A stretch of 64,000 nt of DNA, from NCBI GenBank assembly GCA_963815655.1, contig CAWFHK010000001.1, positions 744,001 through 808,000 of the forward strand, in the 5' to 3' direction. Position 1 is the stretch's first letter. Each line of letters opens with the position of its first letter. Below, piece by piece: positions 52,771-61,386 of the stretch. A program made the position numbers and the translations under genes. The stretch comes from JAWOLE01 sp963815655 (GTDB taxonomy: Bacteria; Acidobacteriota; Thermoanaerobaculia; UBA5066; Gp7-AA6). The notes beneath the pieces were generated by a model. The model searched no databases, had not been told where the DNA came from, and saw only the letters and a program-made list of their open reading frames with translations.

Positions 52771-53000
52771 CCCGGTTCCGAGGGAGGAGGGCCGAGCTCG
52801 CGCGAGAGCACCCGCAGGTCGCTCCAGCCGGCCGCCAGGTGGACGAGCCCGAGCCCCGAGACGAAACCGCGGAAGAAACCGGATGAGGGGAACCCGATGT
52901 GCCGCGACGACCAGGGACGCAAGAGAAGGTAAACGCCCACCGCGGTGCAATAGAAGACGAACAGGGCGTTGCCCGCGAGGGCCAGCGTTCTCCGACTCAT
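52767..53000 (-). CDS. Small hypothetical membrane protein
   Basis: The 77-residue protein has two membrane helices (LALAGNALFVFYCTAVGVYLLL and FFRGFVSGLGLVHLAAGW) joined by a short loop, and a proline-rich end. I recognise no family. It is first in the minus-strand run that continues with thiE, whose start it overlaps as ATGA. It begins 27 bases after the terminator of the FecR-domain gene. Confidence 0.65.
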   Translation of the reverse strand: MSRRTLALAGNALFVFYCTAVGVYLLLRPWSSRHIGFPSSGFFRGFVSGLGLVHLAAGWSDLRVLSRELGPPPSEPG

Positions 53001-53026
53001 GGCTTGGCGGGCATTGTAACCACGTT

Positions 53027-53055
53027 AAAAAAAAGGCCGCGCCCGTGGGCGCGGC
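53027..53055 (-). terminator. Rho-independent terminator of the FecR-domain gene
   Basis: Read on the minus strand, GCCGCGCC, the loop CACG and GGCGCGGC (53055-53036) form a perfect eight-pair stem followed by CC and eight T (53034-53027). It lies 39 bases after the stop of the FecR-domain gene and separates it from the thiE run. Confidence 0.9.
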
Positions 53056-53093
53056 AGAAGGAGGAGTAAGGAGATCTCGGACTGGGCGCTGGA

Positions 53094-55262
53094 TCAGTGG
53101 GGACGTTCCCGCTCGGCGCGCGGAGCCGGCGCCGGGCGCTCGCGGGGCGACTCGCGCCGGACCTCGGAACGGGGTGCCGGCGGCGGAGCCTGGGGCGCGG
53201 GAGCGCGCTCGACCCGGGCGGGGGGAGGCAAGGAGACCGCGGGACGCTCGATTCTCGGCGGAGGAGGCGACGAGACCGGCGGTCGCTCGATCCGCTCCCG
53301 CGGGATCGGTTCCGTGCGCAGTTCGTGGCCGCGCGGGATCTCCCGGGTCCGCCAATCCCGACCCGAGGGGACCTCCGCGCCCCGTGGCGGCGTTTGCACA
53401 CGGCCTTCGGGCGCCCGGCGCTCCGGGACGGCGCCTTCGATCACGCGGCGCGCGGGGGGGACTTCCGGCCGCGAACGCCAGGATTCGCGCGGAGCGACCG
53501 GCTGCGGCGCCGCCGAGCGGTCGGTGCGCGACATCTCGGTCTGCCGTTCCGGAGCGACGCCCCGCTCTCGGGATCCGATTTCCCTGGTCTCGCCGGCGCC
53601 CGCGTTGCCGCGAGCCCGCCAGGAGTCTTCCGGTCCGGAACGCGGAACGACCCGCGCCTCGGACTGCCCGGCGCCGGCGACCGGGGCCCGCTCGCGGGCG
53701 ATCGCGCCGCCGCTGCCGCCGCGCTCGAGTGTCCGCCAGCGATCCGCGACGGCCGGCTCCCGGCCCGCGACCGCCGGCGGGAGGGCACGCGAACGCTCGA
53801 CCCGCGGCACGATCTCCGCCGCCGTCGGCCCCGCCAGACGCCCGCGCTCCGCGACAACGGCGCGCTCGCGCAAGGCCGCCACGGTATCGGCCGGAAGCGC
53901 GCGTTCGCGCGCCAGCACCGGCGCCAGACGATTCGAATCGGGGCCCGACGTCCGCTCGATCGTGCGAGGAGCTTCCCGGACGTAGGTGCGGATCGCCTCG
54001 CGCACGCCCCCCTCCCGAGGGTTGACCACGATCGGCCGCGACGAGATGGCGACCTGCGAGCCCAGCCGAGCCGCTATCCGCGAGCCCGGGACCACGTTCA
54101 TCCGAGCCCGGGGCGCGCCGAACGTTCCAGCGCCGGTGAAGTTCCACCCGCGGAAGTCCACGTGGCGGGTCGCGAACGTGCCGTGGAGCGAGAAGTAGAG
54201 GTTCGTCCGGGACGGGAAGCCCCAGTGCCGGTAATAGGTGTCCCACCACGGGGAGAAGAAGGAGTAATAGCCGGTCGGGCACCACCCCACGTAGCCGGGC
54301 GCGTAGGCCCAGTAGACCCAGGCCGGCGAGTAGACCTGCGCGGGAGCCCAGCACCAGCGGTTGCGCGCAAAGAACCAGTTGCCGTAGTGGAAGGGGTACC
54401 AGCCCCACGGATCGGAGGACCACCAAGTGAGTCCGGCCGGCGTGTAGTACCAGGAGCCGTACGAATAGGGGCTCCATCCGGTGTCGACCCTGGGAGACCA
54501 GACGTCCCCGCCGTAAGAAGAGTCATATTGCCAGTCTCCGTATCCGTCGAGCGCGGAGACGTCGCCGGCGTACTGGTCGCCGACGTACCGGGCCGACGCG
54601 CTGCGCGATTCGTCCGCGGTCTCGAGACGGTCCGCCACCCAGAGATCGAAGCGGTCGCGGGAGTAGGTGCCGCGTCCCGTCTCGGCCTCCTCGCCGGGAT
54701 GCACCAGCAGGAATTGCCCGGCCTTGACAGTGTAGGTGCCGATGCGCGTCTTGACCTGCGCCGTTCCGGCGCGGCCGACGACCACGGTGCCGCGCCGCGG
54801 GTCGCTGTTGACCCTGACGCGAGCGCCGGCCGAAAGGTAGACTGTCGCGTCGTCGGTGTCGATGCGGGGGATCTCCCCTTCGTTCGAGCCCATCGCCGCG
54901 AGGACCGCGTCGCCGTCGGAGAGCCGGATCGCGGAGAACGAATCGTCCTCCCCCTCCTGGTCGGAGAGAGAATCGAAAGAGGCGCGGCTGCCGCCTCCGA
55001 GGTAGAGGGCGTTGCCGTCGGCCATTCCGATCTCGACCCTTCCTCCCTGCGAAACGGAGATCTCGTCGCCCACGGAGATGGGCATGTTGCGGCGAGCCTC
55101 GACGTCGCCGTTCCACCGAGTGGCGACCGTGGCTTCGCCTGTCATCGTCCGGATGTAGGAGTAGGCGCCGCGGGGCGCGGCCTCCTCGCCCGAGGCCGTC
55201 GCCGCGGCGAACAGCAGGCCGATCGCGGCCGCCAGGCCTCCGAAGCCTCGTTTGATCTTCAT
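53094..55262 (-). CDS. Secreted FecR-domain protein with Trp/Tyr-rich region and Arg/Pro-rich tail
   Basis: The 722-residue protein has a signal peptide (GGLAAAIGLLFAAATASGE). Residues about 35-190 look like a FecR-type beta domain (TGEATVATRW, ISVGDEISVSQGGRVEIGMADG, GTVVVGRAGTAQVKTRIGTYTVKAGQ). About 240-400 are extraordinarily aromatic (WSPYSYGSWYYTPAGLTWW, PWGWYPFHYGNWFFARNRW), matching DUF6600. The last 300 residues are low-complexity Arg/Pro/Glu/Ala and likely disordered. GGAGGAAG precedes the ATG. Such proteins occur in Acidobacteria and Deltaproteobacteria; function is unknown, with envelope polysaccharide binding a guess. It has its own terminator. Confidence 0.82.
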   Translation of the reverse strand: MKIKRGFGGLAAAIGLLFAAATASGEEAAPRGAYSYIRTMTGEATVATRWNGDVEARRNMPISVGDEISVSQGGRVEIGMADGNALYLGGGSRASFDSLSDQEGEDDSFSAIRLSDGDAVLAAMGSNEGEIPRIDTDDATVYLSAGARVRVNSDPRRGTVVVGRAGTAQVKTRIGTYTVKAGQFLLVHPGEEAETGRGTYSRDRFDLWVADRLETADESRSASARYVGDQYAGDVSALDGYGDWQYDSSYGGDVWSPRVDTGWSPYSYGSWYYTPAGLTWWSSDPWGWYPFHYGNWFFARNRWCWAPAQVYSPAWVYWAYAPGYVGWCPTGYYSFFSPWWDTYYRHWGFPSRTNLYFSLHGTFATRHVDFRGWNFTGAGTFGAPRARMNVVPGSRIAARLGSQVAISSRPIVVNPREGGVREAIRTYVREAPRTIERTSGPDSNRLAPVLARERALPADTVAALRERAVVAERGRLAGPTAAEIVPRVERSRALPPAVAGREPAVADRWRTLERGGSGGAIARERAPVAGAGQSEARVVPRSGPEDSWRARGNAGAGETREIGSRERGVAPERQTEMSRTDRSAAPQPVAPRESWRSRPEVPPARRVIEGAVPERRAPEGRVQTPPRGAEVPSGRDWRTREIPRGHELRTEPIPRERIERPPVSSPPPPRIERPAVSLPPPARVERAPAPQAPPPAPRSEVRRESPRERPAPAPRAERERPH

Positions 55263-55440
55263 CTCCGTCTTCCTCCGAGTCGAACAGGGAGCGAGCCCCG
55301 TGCCACGCAGATGCCTTGCGCGCGAGGAAAGAATGTGTTCTAAGTAAAGGACTTATGATTTCGCCCGGCGCGTCCTTCGAAGCCGCCCTGTCCCATCCGG
55401 GAGACACTCTGAAGAGTGTCGAGGACATGGCCCAACGCCC

Positions 55441-55468
55441 GATTCTCGATTCTCGAATTCCGGCTCAG
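55441..55468. repeat. Short heptad array K (GATTCTC)
   Basis: GATTCTC twice, GAATTCC and GGCTCAG follow in 7-base register, ending 14 bases before the def start. Only the first two are identical, so this is the weakest array. The 14-base string GAATTCCGGCTCAG recurs at about 59920 near the start of aroDE. Confidence 0.45.
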
Positions 55469-55482
55469 AACATCCTTCCAGG

Positions 55483-55985
55483 ATGATCCGCGACGTCATC
55501 CGGTACGGGGACGAGCGTCTGCTCGCCGAGAACGTCCCGGCGGATCCGGCCGCTCCGGATTTCGCCGCGCTTCTCTACGACATGATCGAGACGTGTCACG
55601 CGGCTCCCGGCATCGGCCTGGCCGCGCCGCAGATCGGAGTGAATCTCCGCCTCGCGATCGTCGACCTTTCGGTGGGAGCGGATCCCAACGGCGTCCTCGT
55701 CCTCGTCAACCCCGAGGTGATCGGGTCCTCGGGCGAGCAGAAGGAGGAAGAGGGCTGCCTCTCGATCCCGGACGTCTGCGAGCGGGTGATCCGCCCGCAC
55801 CGTGTCCGCGTGCGCGCGGCCGACGCCTCCGGAGTTGTGCGGGAAATCGAGGGAACGGACCTCCTGGCCCGCGCGCTCTCCCACGAGATCGATCACTTGA
55901 ACGCCCTTCTCTTTCCCCATCGCCTGAGGGGCTTGAAGCGCGAGCTGACCTGGAAGAAGATCGAGCGCTCCAGGCGCAAGGCGGG

Positions 55986-55992
<7 letters not shown>
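55483..55992 (+). CDS. def: Peptide deformylase
   Basis: The 169-residue metalloenzyme removes formyl groups from new proteins. All three motifs are present: PGIGLAAPQIGV (motif 1), EEGCLSIPDV (motif 2, metal Cys) and ALSHEIDHLNALLF (motif 3, HExxH). It starts IRDVIRYGDERLLAENVPAD, a typical beginning. The last 20 residues are basic (KRELTWKKIERSRRKAGW), as in many type 1B forms. CCAGG is the only ribosome-like site. It overlaps cysS by seven bases. Confidence 0.95.
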
Positions 55993-57392
<1,400 letters not shown>

Positions 57393-57402
57393 ACTTCCTG
57401 CT

Positions 57403-57635
57403 GGCATTCTGAGGAGCGAAGCGACTTGTTGTCATTCTGAGGAGCCCCTCCGTTTCGCATGTCATTCCGAGCCCCTCGCCCCTCCCTGTCATCCCGAGCG
57501 AAGCGAGGGATCTACTCTCGCTGCTTCGAGTCGCACCGTCCGCTCGGGACAGGCTCCGCGAGGAATCTGCTTTCGTTCCGGGAGGAGTAGGCAACATCGA
57601 TGATCGGGACAGGCTCCGCGACGAAGAATCTGCTC
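57403..57635. repeat. Cluster of dispersed GAGCGAAGCGA-type repeats
   Basis: Four partial copies of a TGTCATTCTGAGGAGCGAAG-like element lie at 57403-57425, 57430-57448, 57461-57477 and 57487-57513. Two copies of CGGGACAGGCTCCGCGA follow, at 57545 and 57605, each leading into an AATCTGCT motif. Motifs of the type GTCATCCCGAGCGAAGCGA recur between genes in many unrelated bacterial genomes. The last copy runs past the ATG of the next gene and encodes its first 12 residues. Confidence 0.85.
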
Positions 57636-58460
57636 CCGGCCGGCCTCCCCGACTACCACGTCCACACGTACCGCTGCGGACATGCGGGAGGCGATTCGCG
57701 GGACTTCGTCCTGCGGGCGATCGAGCGGGGGCTCTCGGAAATCGGTTTCACGGATCACATCCCGCTCTACTTTCTCCCGCCGGAGAACCGCGACCCGAAG
57801 CTCGCCATGCTCGAGGAGCAGTTCGACGAGTACATCGCCGAGGTCCTCGCGCTGCGCGAGGAATTCCGCGGGAGGATCGCCGTGAGGCTCGGCCTCGAAG
57901 CGGACTACGCGGAAGGGCACGAGGCGGCCCTGGCCGACTGGCTCGCGCGCGCGCCCTGGGACCTCGTCCTGGGCTCCGTCCACTTCGTCGCGGGGGATTG
58001 GATCGACGCACCGGGCTCGGCCGCGCGGTTCGAGAAGGAAGGGACGGACTACCTCTACGACGAGTACTACCGTCTCCTCGCGAAGGCCGCGCGCAGCGGC
58101 CACTTCGACGTGCTGACGCACTTCGACCTCCCCAAGAAGTTCGGCAGGCGCCCCGCCTCTCCCCGGGAGGCGGCCGAGAACGAAGCGATCGCGGCGGCGG
58201 CCGAGGGCGGCTGCGCCGTCGAGATCTCCTCGGCGGGCCTGCGCAAGCCGGTCGCTGAGGCATATCCCGAGGATCGGCTTCTCGAGCGGATCGTCGCCGC
58301 GGGAATCCCGGTGACGTTCTCCTCCGATTCCCACGCCCCGGCCGAAGTGGGCTGGGGCTACGAGAAGACGGTGGCGCTCGCCCGCCGATGCGGGGTCAGG
58401 ACTTTCGTGACATTCGACAAGCGCCGCAAGATCGTCCACACTCTTCCGGAGTCCGGCTGA
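57600..58460 (+). CDS. PHP-family histidinol-phosphatase-like phosphoesterase
   Basis: The 286-residue protein has the PHP metal sites DYHVHTYRCGHAGG (HxH), IGFTDHIPLYF, LGLEADY, LVLGSVHFVAGDW, DVLTHFDLPKKFG and TFSSDSHAPAEVGWGYEK, the pattern of HisJ-type histidinol-phosphatases. It should release phosphate from histidinol phosphate, though some relatives act on other phosphoesters. GGGAGGAG lies 11 bases before the ATG at 57600. The first 12 residues (MIGTGSATKNLL) are encoded by a dispersed repeat, and similarity starts only at LPDYHVHT. No other his gene is near. Confidence 0.87.
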   Translation: MIGTGSATKNLLPAGLPDYHVHTYRCGHAGGDSRDFVLRAIERGLSEIGFTDHIPLYFLPPENRDPKLAMLEEQFDEYIAEVLALREEFRGRIAVRLGLEADYAEGHEAALADWLARAPWDLVLGSVHFVAGDWIDAPGSAARFEKEGTDYLYDEYYRLLAKAARSGHFDVLTHFDLPKKFGRRPASPREAAENEAIAAAAEGGCAVEISSAGLRKPVAEAYPEDRLLERIVAAGIPVTFSSDSHAPAEVGWGYEKTVALARRCGVRTFVTFDKRRKIVHTLPESG

Positions 58461-58463
58461 ACG

Positions 58464-59717
58464 ATGACCGCTGCGCGCACCCTGGCCCTTCTCTCCCCGG
58501 GCATCGCGGCGATGCTCGTCTGCACCGCTGCGCCCGCGAGGCAGGAGAAACCGGCCGAGAATCTCGAGAGCCGCATCGCTCTTTCGAAAAAGAACGCGGC
58601 CGCCGAGGAGCTGGAATCGCTCGTCCTGGCGCTCGGCCTCGATCCCCATCGCAAGGATCCCTCGGCGGAGCACCCCACGCGGGAAGACCGCGAGGCCTAC
58701 GAGCTGGCGGGATTCGCGTCGTGGCTGGACGCGCAGCTCCGGGGCGCCGACGACACGATCGCTCCGGCCCCGGCGAATTTTCGGAGCTTCCTTGAGAAAC
58801 GCCAGCCGACCCTCTGGCGCGTGGTCGCGCTCCTCGAACGGGACGTCCCCGAGTGGGATTGGGGGCGGCGACCCGATCTGGACGTGCTATTGCCGGTGGT
58901 GAAGCTCGCCAAGATCCTCACGGCCTCCGCGCTCGTGGAGGAGCGCGGAGGCCGGCACGTCCAGGCGGGGGAGCTGCTGGACGCCTCGTGGTCGCTCTCC
59001 CGTGCCTTCTTCGATCGCGGCGATTTGACGTCCCAATTGATCGCCGTCTCCATGAGCCGGTACCACGCGGGCGCGGTTCGGAAGTTGAGCGAACCTCCGG
59101 TCCAATGGATCGACCGCATGACGGATGTCGGCCCCTGGCTTGGAATGCTGGATACCTTCGAGGCAGATCATCGCGCCGCGCGGCATGGCGATGAAGAAGA
59201 GGGCAGTCGGAAAGCCTACGACCGCGCCTGGTTCGCGGTGATCGAGCCGCTGCGGAAACTCTCGCCCTGCGAAGTGTCGAAGCTGTCCTACGAGGAGATC
59301 TGGCAGCCGGCGCGGGCGGAGTTGGATCGGGGGCAGGAAGAGAAACGGGACCCGGGACCGAAGAGGATGTTCGCCGCCGCCTTGCCGACCCTGACCAGCG
59401 CGATTCGGCGGACGGGACGCTTGCTCGTGGACCGCGAACTGACGGCGAAGATCCTGGAAATCCGGCAGGAGAAAGCCGCGTCGCGGGAAGGGCGATGGCC
59501 GGAGAAGTTCTCCGATCTCGACTCCAGAGTCTGTCCGGGATCGTCCTACGAGTATCAGGCGCGCGGTGCCGCCATGATCGTCAGGTTCAAGGGCCCGATC
59601 GACGATGGAGGCTCTCCCCCCATGGTGCTGCCGCTCTCCTTCGAGGTGCGGGCTCCGCGGCCGACGCCGACTCCCGCCAAGGCGCGCCCGACGGTCGCTC
59701 CGCGGCCCCGCTCTTGA
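58464..59717 (+). CDS. Hypothetical secreted protein
   Basis: I do not recognise this 417-residue protein. It has a signal-like start (TLALLSPGIAAMLVCTAAPARQ). It is mostly alpha-helical and rich in Glu, Arg and Leu (NAAAEELESLVLALGLDP, LLDASWSLSRAFFDRG, QLIAVSMSRYHAGAVRKL). A short beta segment near the end (SSYEYQARGAAMIVRFKGP) resembles the pseudopilin-like tails of some Acidobacteria helical proteins. The C-terminus is Pro/Thr/Arg-rich. It starts three bases after the phosphatase stop and is probably cotranscribed with it. The 150 bases after its stop are non-coding and structured. Confidence 0.75.
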   Translation: MTAARTLALLSPGIAAMLVCTAAPARQEKPAENLESRIALSKKNAAAEELESLVLALGLDPHRKDPSAEHPTREDREAYELAGFASWLDAQLRGADDTIAPAPANFRSFLEKRQPTLWRVVALLERDVPEWDWGRRPDLDVLLPVVKLAKILTASALVEERGGRHVQAGELLDASWSLSRAFFDRGDLTSQLIAVSMSRYHAGAVRKLSEPPVQWIDRMTDVGPWLGMLDTFEADHRAARHGDEEEGSRKAYDRAWFAVIEPLRKLSPCEVSKLSYEEIWQPARAELDRGQEEKRDPGPKRMFAAALPTLTSAIRRTGRLLVDRELTAKILEIRQEKAASREGRWPEKFSDLDSRVCPGSSYEYQARGAAMIVRFKGPIDDGGSPPMVLPLSFEVRAPRPTPTPAKARPTVAPRPRS

Positions 59718-59802
59718 CACCGCGGCAATGCCGGCATAGGGTTTTGCCCTCATGACGATGGCGCGCCGCACCGCGGGGAATGGATGGCGTAACGAGGTGA
59801 AC

Positions 59803-59827
59803 CGGTAGGGCAACGCTTGCCCTGCCG
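59803..59827 (+). other. Strong hairpin in the aroDE leader
   Basis: CGGTAGGGCAA (59803-59813), the loop CGC and TTGCCCTGCCG (59817-59827) pair over 11 positions with one G-T. It stands 40 bases before a terminator in the 184-base gap ahead of aroDE. I could not match it to a known riboswitch by eye. Confidence 0.6.
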
Positions 59828-59866
59828 ATGAACGTGGGCGGGGCGGACCAGGCAACTCGGAATGGG

Positions 59867-59904
59867 AACCCCCGACCCGGAGAGGGCTCGGGGGTTTTGT
59901 TTTG
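59867..59904 (+). terminator. Rho-independent terminator directly before aroDE
   Basis: AACCCCCGA (59867-59875) pairs with TCGGGGGTT (59888-59896), with an inner CCC/GGG pair and the loop GGAGA. A T-rich tract TTTTGTTTT follows to 59903. The TTG start codon used for aroDE (59902) lies within that tract. It may end the upstream transcript, or act as an attenuator for the aro-trp operon. Confidence 0.8.
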
Positions 59905-61386
59905 GACGAGAGAGTTCTTCGAATTCCGGCTCAGGTGGCCTCGCTCGCTCCGCGCGACCTGGCGGATGCCCGGCGTCTCGTGTCGCTCGTTCCCGCGGGC
60001 GCGACGGCGATTGAGTACCGCGTGGACCTGGCGCGGGAGGCCCTTCCGGCGCCGGCGCTGCTTGCCCTCGACGCGCGGACGGCGATCGTGACGTGCCGGA
60101 CCGCGCGGGAGGGAGGAGGCTTCGAGGGCTCCGCGGAGGAATACCGCCGGATCGTCGCCGCGGCTTATGATGCCGGCGCGACGGTGGACGTCGAGCACTC
60201 GAGCGGCCTGCTCGCGCGAGCGGAGGGCTTTTCCGAGAGGCGACGCGTCGTCGTCTCCCGCCACTCTCCCTTCGGCCTGCCGGAGGACTGGGAGGCCCTG
60301 CTCGACTCCATGCGCGCGACCGGATCAGGCGCCGTCAAGCTCGTGGCCGGCGCCGCCGACCTGCCGGCGAGCCTCGCGATCGCGGCGATACAGAAGCGGC
60401 AAGCCGGTTCGTTGGTGTCCGTGTTCCCGATGGGGCTTGCGAGCGCCCCGGGCCGCGTCCTCTCGGCTCTCTTCGGGGCGTCGCTCGTCTACGGCTCGGT
60501 CGAGCGAGGGACGGCGTCCGGGCAGGTTGCCCTGGCCGATCTCCTGGAGATCTATGGGACCGCCCGGCCTCGTCCGATCGAGGCGCTTTTCGGCATCGTC
60601 GGGGCGGACGTCTCGGAATCGCTCTCTCCGTTTCTCCACAACGCACTCTTTCGGGCGCGGGGTCTGCCGTACCTCTACCTGCCGCTGCCCGTCGCGGACT
60701 TCGACCGCGCGAAGCCCCAGGAGCTCGAATTCGATCCCCCCTTCCGCGGCTTCTCCGTGACGCGGCCCTGGAAGCAGGGGGCCGCCGCGACGGCCGTTCC
60801 GTCGGCGGACGCGCGGGCGACTGGCGCGGCGAACACGCTCCTGCTTTCCCGCGGGCGGTGGCGAGCGGAGAATACCGACGTGGACGGGATCTTCGATCCG
60901 CTCGCCGATCACGACACGGGCGAGGGGCGCAGCGCCGTAATCCTCGGCGCCGGCGGCGCGGCCCGGGCCGCCGTCGTCGCGGCGAGAAAGCTCGGCTACG
61001 AGGTGCTGGTCGCGAGCCGCCGGGACGAGAGCGCGGACGCGCTCGCCGCGGAGCTGGGCGTCGATTCCCTGGGTTGGAGTGACGTCGCCAGGAGCGAAGC
61101 CGACCTGTACTTCAACGGCACGCCGATCGGATCGCGGGAGGTAGACCCTCCGGCGGTGCCCGCGGAGGTCCTGGCAAGCCGGCCGCTCGTCTTCGACTCC
61201 GTGTACCGGCGCGACGGCTCGCCGACGTCCACGGTCCGCGCGGCCCGCGCCGCCGGCTGCCCGGTCATCGAAGGGATCCGGATGTTTGCGGCCCAGGCGG
61301 TCCGGCAGGCGCGCCTCTTCGGCGTCGAGGACGCGACCCTGGAAGAGGTGGAGCGCCTCCTCGCCGGCCCCGGGAGCGCCTCGTGA
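59902..61386 (+). CDS. aroDE: Fused 3-dehydroquinate dehydratase (type I) and shikimate dehydrogenase
   Basis: The 494-residue protein should catalyse two successive shikimate-pathway steps. Residues about 15-215 are type I dehydroquinase: EYRVDLAREA, ATVDVEHSSG, catalytic His in VVVSRHSPFG, Schiff-base lysine in SGAVKLVAGAADL. Residues about 225-490 are shikimate dehydrogenase: GIVGADVSESLSPFLHNALF, FSVTRPWKQGAA (catalytic Lys), TGAANTLLL, TDVDGIFDPL, NADP-binding ILGAGGAARAAVVAARKLG, and EGIRMFAAQAVRQARLF. The domain order is that of the plant bifunctional enzyme. TTG 59902 lies in a terminator tract; GTG 59935 is a realistic alternative start. It overlaps trpE as GTGA. Confidence 0.93.
   Translation: MDERVLRIPAQVASLAPRDLADARRLVSLVPAGATAIEYRVDLAREALPAPALLALDARTAIVTCRTAREGGGFEGSAEEYRRIVAAAYDAGATVDVEHSSGLLARAEGFSERRRVVVSRHSPFGLPEDWEALLDSMRATGSGAVKLVAGAADLPASLAIAAIQKRQAGSLVSVFPMGLASAPGRVLSALFGASLVYGSVERGTASGQVALADLLEIYGTARPRPIEALFGIVGADVSESLSPFLHNALFRARGLPYLYLPLPVADFDRAKPQELEFDPPFRGFSVTRPWKQGAAATAVPSADARATGAANTLLLSRGRWRAENTDVDGIFDPLADHDTGEGRSAVILGAGGAARAAVVAARKLGYEVLVASRRDESADALAAELGVDSLGWSDVARSEADLYFNGTPIGSREVDPPAVPAEVLASRPLVFDSVYRRDGSPTSTVRAARAAGCPVIEGIRMFAAQAVRQARLFGVEDATLEEVERLLAGPGSAS

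Noticed and set aside
57393..57599. Minus-strand frames in the repeat cluster after cysS as genes
   Set aside because: They are translations of dispersed repeats without a start site or domain.
59752..59808. Short ORF before aroDE as a classical Trp leader peptide
   Set aside because: It has one Trp codon and no tandem aromatic codons, so ribosome-stalling attenuation is not supported, although the leader is kept as a finding.
59718..59900. Known riboswitch (cyclic-di-GMP, SAM, cobalamin, TPP) or SRP/RNase P RNA in the aroDE leader
   Set aside because: I compared the conserved cores of these classes from memory and none fits.
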